A stretch of 64,000 bases of DNA from CAWABB01 sp963780165 (GTDB taxonomy: Bacteria > Bacteroidota > Ignavibacteria > UBA10030 > UBA6906), in contig CAWABB010000001.1 of NCBI GenBank assembly GCA_963780165.1, positions 1,674,001 to 1,738,000 on the forward strand, read 5' to 3'. Every line of letters begins with the position of its first letter. The stretch's first letter is position 1. The notes below the pieces were generated by a model, which was given only the letters and a program-made list of their open reading frames with translations, was not told the DNA's origin and searched no databases. This document shows positions 15,769 through 24,217 of this stretch, in pieces. A program made the translations under genes and the position numbers.

Positions 15769-16941
15769 TCATGATTGGCCCGCGCGAGCCGCACGCGGCA
15801 GCTCCACGATGAACCTCGCCCCTCCCCCCTCCGACCGCTCGTACCGAATCGTCCCGCCCATCAGATCAAGATATTTCTTCACGATGTACAGCCCGAGCCC
15901 GGTGGAACTCTCCCCTGCCGTCGGGCGCGACCCGAGCCTCGCAAACCGCCCGAACAACATCGGGACATCTTCAGGGGGAACTCCCTGACCGGTGTCCTCC
16001 ACCTCGATCACGAGATGCTTCCCCCTGCTCCTCAGCCGGACGAGGACCGATCCTCCGATCGGCGTGTATTTCACGCCATTGGACACCAGATTCTCGAGCA
16101 CGGCAAGGACGCACCCGCGGTCGGCGCGCGCCTTCGGGAGGCGGGCGGGCGCGTCGACGCGCAGCGCGATGTGCTTCGCCCGGGCCTGGTCCCTGTACAA
16201 CCGGAACACGATATCGGTCTTGAGCCGGAGATCGATCGCCTCAAGCTCCAGGCTGGTGGGAACGGCCTCGACACGGCGGGCTTCCAGCACGTCGATCACG
16301 ATGTCCCGCATCCTTAGGGAGACGTCGTGCAGTTGCCGGATTCGTTTCCGCATCGCCGGCGGGCGCATGCGCCCCACACCGGTCTCCAGCAGATCCAGCG
16401 ACAGGAGGATGCTCGTCAGCGGACTCTTGATGTCATGTGCCGCGACATAGAGCAGGTCGCTCAGCCGGTCGTTGGCCTCCTGGAGATCCTTGTTCGCGCC
16501 GATGAGGTCCTCGTTCAGCTTCCACAGGGCGTTTTCGACGTTGACCCGGTCGGTCACATCCCGCTGGATCCCGATGTAGTACTGGAGCCGGCGGTCCTCA
16601 CCGTGGACCGGCGAAACGTGGAGCTCGTTGTAGAAGAGGGCGCCGTCCTTCCGGAAGTTTCTCAGCACCACCGTACACGCGCGCTCCTTCGAGAGGCATT
16701 CGCGGAGGTATTCGAGTGCCGGCTGGTCCCTCTCCGCCCCGTGCAGAAACCGGCAGTTCCGGCCCAGCACCTCGTCGCGCGAATAGCCCGTCAACCGCTC
16801 GAACGCGGAATTCACGTAGATCAGCGGCATGTCGGGAACACTGCAGTCCGCGACAGTGACGCCCTCGTTCAGGCTGTCGAAGATCACGCCCGCCAGGCGG
16901 GCCCGCTCACCGGCCGCGGGGGATGTCAGATGCGTTGCCAA
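15769..16941 (-). CDS. LOV-domain histidine kinase (blue-light sensor)
   Basis: A soluble 390-residue sensor kinase. Residues 15-130 form a LOV-type PAS domain with GRNCRFLHG: Cys63 is the residue that forms the flavin adduct in LOV proteins, and Asn95, Asn105 and Gln126 match the flavin contacts. A coiled-coil-like linker (135-165) leads to the phosphorylated His169 (HDIKSPL), then ENLVSNGVKYTP, DTGQGVP and GLGLYIVKKY of the ATPase domain. No ATG precedes the PAS fold; a TTG at 16941, about 10 nt after GGAG, is the best start and overlaps the DUF192 gene by 16 nt. No response regulator is adjacent, so its output is unknown. Confidence 0.9.
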   Translation of the reverse strand: MATHLTSPAAGERARLAGVIFDSLNEGVTVADCSVPDMPLIYVNSAFERLTGYSRDEVLGRNCRFLHGAERDQPALEYLRECLSKERACTVVLRNFRKDGALFYNELHVSPVHGEDRRLQYYIGIQRDVTDRVNVENALWKLNEDLIGANKDLQEANDRLSDLLYVAAHDIKSPLTSILLSLDLLETGVGRMRPPAMRKRIRQLHDVSLRMRDIVIDVLEARRVEAVPTSLELEAIDLRLKTDIVFRLYRDQARAKHIALRVDAPARLPKARADRGCVLAVLENLVSNGVKYTPIGGSVLVRLRSRGKHLVIEVEDTGQGVPPEDVPMLFGRFARLGSRPTAGESSTGLGLYIVKKYLDLMGGTIRYERSEGGGARFIVELPRAARAGQS

Positions 16942-17399
16942 AATACCCTGTCTCCGGGCGCGAGGCGATGCCGGTCCGCAAAGCCGGCGTTGACCTCCAC
17001 GACGAACTTTGCCGGCCGGTCCGATGGCACCGATGCCTCGGAGAACGGGACCGTGTTCTTCCGTATGGTCACGATGGTCCGGTCGGCGCCGAGGAAAATG
17101 ATGTCGAGCGGGAGCGGCGTGTCCTTCATCCAGAACGACAGCGGCTCCTCCGTGGGGAAGAGAAACAGCATGCCCTGGCTCTCTTCCATCTGCTCCCTGA
17201 ACATCAGCCCGCGCATTCTCTCCGTGGCGCGCTCGGCGATCTCGACGTCGATCCGGGCCAGCGTGGCTCCCTTGGCCGAGACAAAGACGAGCTCTGCGTC
17301 TTTGCGGAATGCGGGAACAGGAGTTTGCCCGTGCACGGTCGTCTGCAGAACACCGAGGACCGCAACGCCGAGGAAATACAGCCGCCGGAGGATTCTCAT
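16926..17399 (-). CDS. DUF192-family exported protein
   Basis: A 157-residue protein with a signal peptide (about 1-24, ending VHGQ). The core contains IDVEIAERATERMRGLMFR, then GMLFLFP, then FWMKDTPLPLDIIFL, the signature of the DUF192 family (archaeal example: TTHA/Pfu small beta-barrel proteins), whose biochemical role is not defined. Length and start (ATG 17399, overlapping the previous stop as ATGA) are normal. It is translationally linked to the membrane Fe-S oxidoreductase before it and the LOV kinase after it. Confidence 0.92.
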   Translation of the reverse strand: MRILRRLYFLGVAVLGVLQTTVHGQTPVPAFRKDAELVFVSAKGATLARIDVEIAERATERMRGLMFREQMEESQGMLFLFPTEEPLSFWMKDTPLPLDIIFLGADRTIVTIRKNTVPFSEASVPSDRPAKFVVEVNAGFADRHRLAPGDRVFWQRI

Positions 17400-19405
17400 C
17401 TGTTTCCGCCGGGTTCCAGCGCTTCGAGCACGAGCTCGGCCACGTCCTTGACCTGCACCCGTTCGGCGGCCTCACGCGCCTTCACGCCGTCGGTGAGCAT
17501 CGTCATACAGAACGGGCAGCCGGTACCGATCACATCGGGGTTCGTGGCAAGCGCCTCGTCCGTGCGCTCCATGTTGACGCGCTTCCCCTCGGTCTCCTCC
17601 ATCCACATGCGCCCGCCGCCCGCGCCGCAGCAGAAGCTGCGATCCTTGCTGCGGAGCATCTCGAGCCGCCGGACGCCGCCAAGCGCGTCGAGCACGTCGC
17701 GCGGGGCATCATACTCGTCGTTGTACCGGCCGAGATAACACGGATCGTGGAAGGCCACGCTCGCCGCCGACCCGGGGGGGATGCGGAGTGTGCCGGACAT
17801 AATGAGCTCGCGCAGCATCGTCGTGTGATGGACCACCTCGTAGGTGCCGCCGAACTGCCTGTACTCCTTGCCGAGCGCCTGCATGCAGTGCGGACAGGTG
17901 ACAACGATGCGGGAGAAGGAATACGAGTTGAGCGTCGACACGTTGTCCGTGATCAACGACTGCGCGAGGTACTCGTTCCCCATCCGCCTCGCAGGATCGC
18001 CCGTGCACTTCTCCTCCTCGCCCAGGATCGCGAAGTCCACCCCCGCCCTCTGCAGGAGCTTTGCGAACGCCCTGCTGACGCTCCTGTACCGCGCGTCGTA
18101 CGAACCGGCGCATCCGACCCAGAACAGGACGTCCGCCCTCTTCTTCTCGGCCATGCGCGGGATCGCAAGTCCTTCGGCCCATTCCGCACGGGTGGCATGA
18201 CCGAAGGCCCACGGCGTATAGTTCCGCTCCAGATTCGAGAACGTCGTTTTCAGTTCGTCCGGGAAGCGGGACTCGTTCAGCACCAGCCCGCGGCGCATCT
18301 GCACGATCGTATCCACATGCTCGATCGTGACAGGACATTCCTGGACGCAGGCCATGCACGTGGTGCACGCCCAGAGCTCCTGCTCCGTAATGAAATTGTC
18401 CAGAAGCTGATGTCCGAGGACCGTCCCGGCGGCGTCGCCCGTCGCCCTGGCGACCATCACCGGTGCCTTCTCCATCGTCCGCGCGCGAATATCCACGATA
18501 ATCTTCTTCGGGTTGAGCAGCTTGCCGGTTGTGCTGGCAGGACAGACCGACGAGCAGCGCCCGCATTCCGTGCAGGTGTACCCGTCAAGCAGCTGCTTCC
18601 AGGTCAGGTCGTCGACATCCGTGGCACCGTACTTGGTGAGCGTCTCGTCGGCAAGGTTGATCGGCCGCAGCGCACCGCGCGGGCCGAGATGTGAGAAGTA
18701 GACATTCGGAATCGACGTGAGGACATGCAGATGCTTCGAGTACGGGAGGTAGTTCAGAAATCCGAGGACGGTCAGCATATGTCCCCAGAAGAACACGTGG
18801 AACCACGTCGCCGCGGTCCCGGGATCCATCGGAGAGAGCATCGTGCCGAGTCCCGCCGACAACACTCTGGCATCCTGTCCCGCACCGGCACCCATCAGAA
18901 ACCGCATCGCATTCTGTCCGAACATGGTCACCATGACGACAAGAATCAGCGTGAGGATCACGAGGGCGTCCACGCGAGCATGCCCGCTCACGTCGAGGCG
19001 CTTCGGCGGCGCGGCAATGCGCCTGACGATCGACACGACCACCGCGATCACGACGAGCAACCCGACCACGTCCTGCAGGAAGATCAGGGGCGGATACAGC
19101 GGACCGAGGAACGCCAGGGAGCTGCCGGGGATCAGCCCTTCGATGATCGACTCCAGGACCGCCGACAGCAGGATGACGAAGCCCCAGAAAATGAAGAAAT
19201 GCAGCAGCCCGGCGAAAGGCTCTCGCAGCAGCTTCGTCTGTCCGAACGCGATCGACGCTACGTTCCCCAGCCTGCGCCACGGTTGGCCGAAGCGGTCATC
19301 GGGCTTCCCGGTGTTCAGGTACCCGATGAGGCGCCGGGCGTTGCGCACAAAGAACAGGAGGCCTGCGACCAGGACGAGCGCGAACAACAGCGAGCCGATC
19401 GTCAT
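17396..19405 (-). CDS. Membrane Fe-S oxidoreductase, ETF:quinone oxidoreductase type
   Basis: A 669-residue protein with an N-terminal membrane part of about five helices (residues 1-235, nitrate-reductase-gamma-like), followed by two 4Fe-4S motifs (CTECGRCSSVCP and CTTCMACVQECP) and two CCG cysteine-rich domains (HDPCYLGRYN ... FCCGAGGGRMW ... CPFCM). This layout matches the membrane Fe-S oxidoreductases that pass electrons from electron-transfer flavoprotein to menaquinone, and also resembles HdrD. The family role is known from fatty-acid oxidising bacteria. No etfAB genes lie in this window, so the partner is inferred. It overlaps the DUF192 gene by 4 nt. Confidence 0.88.
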   Translation of the reverse strand: MTIGSLLFALVLVAGLLFFVRNARRLIGYLNTGKPDDRFGQPWRRLGNVASIAFGQTKLLREPFAGLLHFFIFWGFVILLSAVLESIIEGLIPGSSLAFLGPLYPPLIFLQDVVGLLVVIAVVVSIVRRIAAPPKRLDVSGHARVDALVILTLILVVMVTMFGQNAMRFLMGAGAGQDARVLSAGLGTMLSPMDPGTAATWFHVFFWGHMLTVLGFLNYLPYSKHLHVLTSIPNVYFSHLGPRGALRPINLADETLTKYGATDVDDLTWKQLLDGYTCTECGRCSSVCPASTTGKLLNPKKIIVDIRARTMEKAPVMVARATGDAAGTVLGHQLLDNFITEQELWACTTCMACVQECPVTIEHVDTIVQMRRGLVLNESRFPDELKTTFSNLERNYTPWAFGHATRAEWAEGLAIPRMAEKKRADVLFWVGCAGSYDARYRSVSRAFAKLLQRAGVDFAILGEEEKCTGDPARRMGNEYLAQSLITDNVSTLNSYSFSRIVVTCPHCMQALGKEYRQFGGTYEVVHHTTMLRELIMSGTLRIPPGSAASVAFHDPCYLGRYNDEYDAPRDVLDALGGVRRLEMLRSKDRSFCCGAGGGRMWMEETEGKRVNMERTDEALATNPDVIGTGCPFCMTMLTDGVKAREAAERVQVKDVAELVLEALEPGGNR

Positions 19406-19447
19406 ACGGGGTCCGTCAATGATGGGTGGGGAATGGACGCCGTGAGA

Positions 19448-20347
19448 TCATCCAACGAGGATGGTGCCCTCGATGACCGTCACGGCAGTCCCGCTGATTT
19501 TCACCGACTCCACACGGTTGCCGGCGAGGCCGAGATGGATGCGAACCCGACCTTTCCGTCCGATCGCGTCGCCCTGCTCGCCGATGATCGTCAGGACGTC
19601 GCCCGTGCCCTCCAGCTCGCCGCGCTCGAATAGGTAGACGCCGAGCGGGCCGTTCGCGGAGCCGGTCACCGGGTCTTCCGGGATACCCACATGCGGCGCG
19701 AAGAAGCGCGAATGCACCGAAGATGTCCGGTCGATGGTTTCCGTGGTAAAGACGCACAGCCCTCCGAACTTCTTGTTCTCGAGGAACTGAGCGACGGCGG
19801 GAAGATTCGGGGAGAGCGAGAAGATCGTGTGGAGGCGACGGACCGGGACGTACAGGTAGTCTGCGGACACGATCGGAAGGCTTCCGTCGAAGTCCTCGAT
19901 CTGGATGCGCAGGAGCCGCATGATATCCAGCTTGAGCTGGGCCGCGCGGGCAAACTCGGGAAGCGGGAGGCCGAAGTGGACTTCGGTGCCCGATTTCCCC
20001 TTCGCGACAGTGACCGGGAGAATCCCCGAGCGCGTCTCGGCCGCAAACGGGTACGTTCCGGGCACAGCCATGCCGTGCATCCCCTCTTCCGCAAGCGCAT
20101 GAAAGGCGGCGACAGTCGCATGCCCGCAGAGGTTCACCTCTGTGGACGGAGTGAACCAGCGGATGCGGATGGTCGCACCGGGGATCGTGGGCGGCACGAT
20201 GAACGCCGTCTCCGGCACTGCCATCTCCCTCGCAATGGCCTGCATTTGCTGATCGGTCAAACCCGACGCATCCATCACGACGCCTGCCGGATTCCCCGTG
20301 AGCGGAGCCTCCGTGAACGCGTCGACCTGTTTGATCCTGATGTGCAC
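19448..20347 (-). CDS. PhzF-family isomerase
   Basis: A 299-residue protein of the PhzF/diaminopimelate-epimerase-like fold. Seen: GNPAGVVMDA near the N-terminus, the catalytic glutamate in PETAFI (about residue 46), GHATVAAFHAL, and EDPVTGSANGPLG in the C-terminal half. PhzF converts a dihydro-hydroxyanthranilate in phenazine synthesis, but most bacterial homologues outside phenazine clusters have unknown substrates, and no phenazine genes are here. The start is GTG at 20347, preceded by a strong GGAGGGAG; a stop codon lies just upstream in frame. It begins 3 nt after the DUF4905 gene. Confidence 0.93.
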   Translation of the reverse strand: MHIRIKQVDAFTEAPLTGNPAGVVMDASGLTDQQMQAIAREMAVPETAFIVPPTIPGATIRIRWFTPSTEVNLCGHATVAAFHALAEEGMHGMAVPGTYPFAAETRSGILPVTVAKGKSGTEVHFGLPLPEFARAAQLKLDIMRLLRIQIEDFDGSLPIVSADYLYVPVRRLHTIFSLSPNLPAVAQFLENKKFGGLCVFTTETIDRTSSVHSRFFAPHVGIPEDPVTGSANGPLGVYLFERGELEGTGDVLTIIGEQGDAIGRKGRVRIHLGLAGNRVESVKISGTAVTVIEGTILVG

Positions 20348-20350
20348 GCC

Positions 20351-21223
20351 CTACTCCCTCCCCACCGCGTCTGGAAGATGCACCGCACACAGGGCTCGAC
20401 GGCCCCTCACGAACAGCAGCGTTCGATCGATCACAAGAAATCCTTCTCGAGCAGGCACAGGCAGATTGTCGTCCAGGACCTCGCGGAAAGCGGGCGTTTC
20501 TGTCTCGCCGCTGAATACCGAGAGGATTCTCTGAAACGCCGGTCGGCCCGGCGTCACCGGCGGCGCAGACTCATGATGGACCGTGACCATCGTCCCGCCA
20601 CGTCGAAGCGCCTCGAGCGTACCCTCAACCATGGGAGCGCCCGCAAGCAGTGTGCGCGCGATTGCGTATGCCTCCGACCCGGCTTCTGCGGGTTCCGGCA
20701 CGGCCACCGGCGGCGGCGCGTCCGCCTGCCAGCGCTTCACGAGATCCTGCAGACGCGTTTCCTCCGCTGCCTCTTCGCTGGCGACCGCGCCGGTGATCAG
20801 GTTCCGTCCGATCAACTCGCGCCGGTCGGACCTTCCCCGCAGGCCGTACACGACGCCGTCTACAGCGGCCACAAAAACAGTATCGTTATCGCTCCAGAGC
20901 GATGAGCCACCACGCAGGTCCAGCGCGGTCAGCCCGCGATGCCCCGGAAGATCCGGCGAGGCAAACCCGTGAAGCAAAAGGGCCCCGTGTGTCACGCACT
21001 CGATCCCGGTCCACCAGCCCCCCGGCGCCGTCACATCCCTCCAGACCATCTCGCCGGTCGAGATACGCACGCGGAAGAAGGAGGCGGTCCTTGCCGCGGG
21101 GTCGCGCTCTTCGCCGATCAGCCCGCCTTCGTCATCCGGAACGATTCTCCAGAGAACGCCTCTGACATGCTGGCGCCAGGCAACGGACAATGCTCCACGC
21201 CGCAACAGTCGGCCGAGATCCAT
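20351..21223 (-). CDS. DUF4905-like protein
   Basis: A 290-residue soluble protein without signal peptide or membrane helices. Segments such as LWRIVPDDEGGLIGEERD, followed by GWWTGIECVTHGALLLHGF and then a repeat of short beta strands, fit DUF4905, a family seen mainly in Bacteroidota and Chlorobiota relatives. The beta-rich N-terminal half could be part of a propeller-like fold. Function unknown. It stands 12 nt after rdgB and 3 nt before phzF, so it is in the radA operon. Confidence 0.75.
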   Translation of the reverse strand: MDLGRLLRRGALSVAWRQHVRGVLWRIVPDDEGGLIGEERDPAARTASFFRVRISTGEMVWRDVTAPGGWWTGIECVTHGALLLHGFASPDLPGHRGLTALDLRGGSSLWSDNDTVFVAAVDGVVYGLRGRSDRRELIGRNLITGAVASEEAAEETRLQDLVKRWQADAPPPVAVPEPAEAGSEAYAIARTLLAGAPMVEGTLEALRRGGTMVTVHHESAPPVTPGRPAFQRILSVFSGETETPAFREVLDDNLPVPAREGFLVIDRTLLFVRGRRALCAVHLPDAVGRE

Positions 21224-21235
21224 GAAGCCGGCGCG

Positions 21236-21841
21236 TCAGCGAGCGCCCATAACATGCCGGAGGAGAATGGGCCTCATCGCAATCGCGGCACGCGCGCGGT
21301 GGCTGAGCCCGTTCTTCGTCGCGAACTCCATTTCTGCGAACGTCTGCCGATGTCCATCCGGCAGAAACACCGGATCGTACCCGAACCCGCCGGTCCCCCG
21401 TGGAGCCTCGAGGATGGTCCCCGGGCACATTCCCTCCACGACCTCGAGGATTCCGCCGTGTGAGGCGAACGCCACGACGCAGCGGAAGCGGGCAGTGCGC
21501 CGCCGGGGTGGAACACCCTTCAGGGAACGGACCAGTTTCCGCACATTGTCGGCATAGCTCGCGCCGGGACCCGCATAGCGCGACGAATAAACACCCGGAG
21601 CCCCGCGCAGGTACCCTACTTCGAGACCCGTGTCGTCCGCCACAGACGGAAGCCCCGTGCGCTCGAACGCAACGGTGGCCTTTTTGATCGCGTTCCCTTC
21701 GAGCGTCTCCGCGTCTTCGACGATCTCGGGGACGCCCTCTACATCGTGGAGCGTTCGGATGGAGACGGGCAGGTCACCGAGGAGCGCCACGAGCTCGTTT
21801 GCCTTGTCCCTGTTTCTGGTTGCTATCAGAAGGTTGTTCAT
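21236..21841 (-). CDS. rdgB: RdgB/HAM1 non-canonical purine NTP pyrophosphatase
   Basis: A 201-residue enzyme that removes dITP, XTP and similar damaged purine triphosphates by hydrolysing them to monophosphate and pyrophosphate. The N-terminal TRNRDKANEL (T-x-N-x-x-K) binds phosphate, VADDTGLEV carries the metal-binding aspartates, and GTGGFGYDPVFLPDG is the nucleobase loop. Length is typical. It lies 53 nt downstream of radA, and both serve genome integrity. Confidence 0.97.
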   Translation of the reverse strand: MNNLLIATRNRDKANELVALLGDLPVSIRTLHDVEGVPEIVEDAETLEGNAIKKATVAFERTGLPSVADDTGLEVGYLRGAPGVYSSRYAGPGASYADNVRKLVRSLKGVPPRRRTARFRCVVAFASHGGILEVVEGMCPGTILEAPRGTGGFGYDPVFLPDGHRQTFAEMEFATKNGLSHRARAAIAMRPILLRHVMGAR

Positions 21842-21894
21842 CGAACGGCATATCCCTGGTGAAGATTGGTCTCCGGGACGTCAGACCGGTCCCG

Positions 21895-23259
21895 CTACGA
21901 GCCGAGGAGCGCTGCGATGGCCTGCACGACGGTTTCGACCTCAATGACTTCAACCTCAGAGGCGGATCGCTGCACGCTCAGATTGCGCGCCGGGAGGATG
22001 ACCCGCGTGAAGCCGAGCTTCCTCGCCTCGGCCACGCGCTTCTCGACCTGGCTCACGCGCCTGATCTCCCCTCCCAGCCCGACCTCCCCGATGACGACCG
22101 CTCCTGAATCGGCGGGAACGTCACGCACGCTGGAGACGATCGACAGGGCCATCCCCAGATCGGCGGCGGGTTCGTCGACGCGCACCCCGCCGGCGACATT
22201 GACAAAGACGTCGTACTGGCCCATGTGAAGGCCCGCCCTTCGCTCCAGAACCGCAAGAAGCATCTGGAGCCTCCTGCTGTCAAAGCCCGTCGCGGTGCGC
22301 TGCGGGACGCCGTAACTCGTGGGCGCCACGAGGGCCTGCACTTCCAGCAAAATCGGGCGAGTGCCTTCCATCCCGGCGACAACCGTGGAGCCGGACGCGC
22401 CGAACGATCGCTCGGACAGGAACACCTCGGACGGGTTGGCCACCTCCCGCAGCCCGGTGTCCCGCATTTCGAAGACCCCGATTTCGTTGGTCGAGCCGAA
22501 CCGGTTCTTCATCGCCCGGAGAATCCGGTATGCAGAATGGCGCTCGCCCTCGAACTGGAGGACGGTGTCGACCATATGCTCCACAACGCGGGGGCCTGCG
22601 ATCATCCCTTCCTTCGTCACGTGGCCGACGAGGAAGATGGGGATGCCGCGGGTTTTGGCGATCCGCGTGAACATGCCGGTCGCTTCGCGCACCTGGCTCA
22701 CGGTCCCCGGCGCGCTGTCCAGGTCCGGACGCACCATCGTCTGAATGGAATCGACGATCATGAGCCCGGGGGGGTGCCTGTCAAGCAGCGCTTCGATGCT
22801 TTCGACATTGGTTTCGGTCAGGAGCAGGATGTGATCGCCCGGAGGCGACTCGAGCCGCTCGGCGCGCAGACGCACCTGGGCGGGCGATTCCTCACCAGTC
22901 ACATACAACGTCACACGGTCCTTCAGCGCAGCCGCCATCTGGAGCATCAGGGTCGATTTCCCGATGCCCGGGTCGCCGCCGACGAGCACGACCGAGCCCG
23001 GCACGATCCCTCCGCCCAGCACGCGGTCCAGCTCCGGCAGCGAGGTTGGGATCCGGCGCTCGGCGACTGCCTCGACGTCCGTGATCGGCACAATGGGGCC
23101 GGACGCCGCACGCGCGCTCCGCGCACCCCGTTTCGGCGCCCGCACCACGATTTCTTCGACCAGCGAATTCCACTCGCCACAGTTCGCACATCGTCCCGCC
23201 CATCGGGCGGTTTCGGAGCCGCACGACTGACATACAAACCGGGTGAGCTGTTTCGTCAT
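21895..23259 (-). CDS. radA: DNA repair protein RadA
   Basis: A 454-residue RecA-like ATPase that promotes branch migration in recombinational repair. It has a four-cysteine zinc finger (Cys10, Cys13, Cys24, Cys27), a Walker A motif GDPGIGKST, the RadA-specific KNRFGSTNEIG motif, and a C-terminal Lon-protease-like domain. Length is normal. The ATG at 23259 lies about 5 nt after the predicted transcript start, without an evident ribosome binding site. It heads a run of thirteen closely packed genes on the minus strand. Confidence 0.98.
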   Translation of the reverse strand: MTKQLTRFVCQSCGSETARWAGRCANCGEWNSLVEEIVVRAPKRGARSARAASGPIVPITDVEAVAERRIPTSLPELDRVLGGGIVPGSVVLVGGDPGIGKSTLMLQMAAALKDRVTLYVTGEESPAQVRLRAERLESPPGDHILLLTETNVESIEALLDRHPPGLMIVDSIQTMVRPDLDSAPGTVSQVREATGMFTRIAKTRGIPIFLVGHVTKEGMIAGPRVVEHMVDTVLQFEGERHSAYRILRAMKNRFGSTNEIGVFEMRDTGLREVANPSEVFLSERSFGASGSTVVAGMEGTRPILLEVQALVAPTSYGVPQRTATGFDSRRLQMLLAVLERRAGLHMGQYDVFVNVAGGVRVDEPAADLGMALSIVSSVRDVPADSGAVVIGEVGLGGEIRRVSQVEKRVAEARKLGFTRVILPARNLSVQRSASEVEVIEVETVVQAIAALLGS

Positions 23260-23269
23260 GGCGATTGAC

Positions 23270-23299
23270 CAATATACGCCCGTCCTGCGTGAGATTCAA
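23270..23299 (-). promoter_or_regulatory. Bacteroidota-type promoter for radA
   Basis: Minus strand: TTG (23299-23297), 20 nt, TATATTG (23276-23270). It is back to back with the promoter of the PP2C gene; the two TTG elements are 13 nt apart. The start of transcription would be near 23264, almost at the radA ATG. Confidence 0.65.
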
Positions 23300-23312
23300 C
23301 GCGCGGTTCGCC

Positions 23313-23343
23313 TTGCTTCTCGACCGGTGATGCTCTATTTTTC
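23313..23343 (+). promoter_or_regulatory. Bacteroidota-type promoter for the PP2C gene
   Basis: TTG (23313-23315), 20 nt, TATTTTTC (23336-23343). The leader to the ATG at 23381 would be about 30 nt and has no clear ribosome binding site. Confidence 0.55.
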
Positions 23344-23380
23344 ACCGTCTGCAATTCGGATTTCACCGACACAGGCCCCT

Positions 23381-24214
23381 ATGCCCGCCCGCACATCGCG
23401 CCCGCTTCGCACCGTCGAGTTCGCCATCACGACGGACAGAGGCGTCGTCCGCACCGAGAATCAGGACGCCGCCGGCAAGTTTCCGGACGGACCGTTCGAC
23501 CCGTCCTACCCGGGCGAACAGCTGTTCGTCGTTGCCGACGGTATGGGCGGACACAATGCCGGCCGAGAGGCAAGCGCACTCGCCCTGAAGACCATCGGCG
23601 AGACATTCCTCGCAGGCACTCCATCGGCGGATCCGGGTGCGTCCCTCCGGCATGCGCTCGAGACTGCGAACCTCCGGATCCATGACCAGGGCCTCTCCGA
23701 GCCGGCCCACCGGGGGATGGGGACGACATGCACCGCACTCCTGCTGGCGGGGGATCGATCGCTCATTGCGCACGTCGGCGACAGCCGGGCCTACGCCGTC
23801 AGCAACTCCGCCATCGCACAGCTCACCGAGGACCACACGCGCGTCGGAGAACTTGTTCGCGCCGGGATCATCACGAGCGCACAGGCCCGCGAACACCCCG
23901 AGCGATCCTTCCTGAACCGTGCGCTGGGCGCGAGACCCACGGTCACGGTCGATATTGTTGAGGGACCTCCCCTCACGCAGCCATGTACCCTGGTGCTCTG
24001 CAGCGACGGGCTCTACACGCACGTGGACGATGACGAGATCCGCACGGTCGTCACCGCGCGCGCGCCCGACGAAGCGGCCCGCGAGCTGACCGCCCTCGCG
24101 ATCCAGCGCGGCGGATTTGACAACATCACCGTCCTCATTATCCGCGTCTCGATCAAGCGGCGGCAGCGCACGACTCCCCGCCGCAAGCCCGCGCGCAGGA
24201 AACACAGCCGCTGA
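23381..24214 (+). CDS. PP2C-family serine/threonine phosphatase
   Basis: A 277-residue metal-dependent phosphatase of the bacterial Stp1 type. Metal-binding motifs seen: VRTENQD near the N-terminus, VADGMGGH (about residues 53-60), GTTCTALL, HVGDSRAY, TEDH, and CSDGLYTHVDDDE. It removes phosphate from Ser/Thr proteins, usually opposing Hanks-type kinases, none of which is in this window. I choose the ATG at 23381, where the domain begins and after the promoter; upstream codons in frame are not conserved-looking. The basic C-terminal tail (RKPARRKHSR) is unusual. The next gene starts 3 nt later. Confidence 0.94.
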   Translation: MPARTSRPLRTVEFAITTDRGVVRTENQDAAGKFPDGPFDPSYPGEQLFVVADGMGGHNAGREASALALKTIGETFLAGTPSADPGASLRHALETANLRIHDQGLSEPAHRGMGTTCTALLLAGDRSLIAHVGDSRAYAVSNSAIAQLTEDHTRVGELVRAGIITSAQAREHPERSFLNRALGARPTVTVDIVEGPPLTQPCTLVLCSDGLYTHVDDDEIRTVVTARAPDEAARELTALAIQRGGFDNITVLIIRVSIKRRQRTTPRRKPARRKHSR

Positions 24215-24217
24215 CCC

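Noticed and set aside
19448..20347. PhzF homologue as part of a phenazine cluster
   Set aside because: No other phenazine biosynthesis genes are present; PhzF-like proteins are common outside such clusters.
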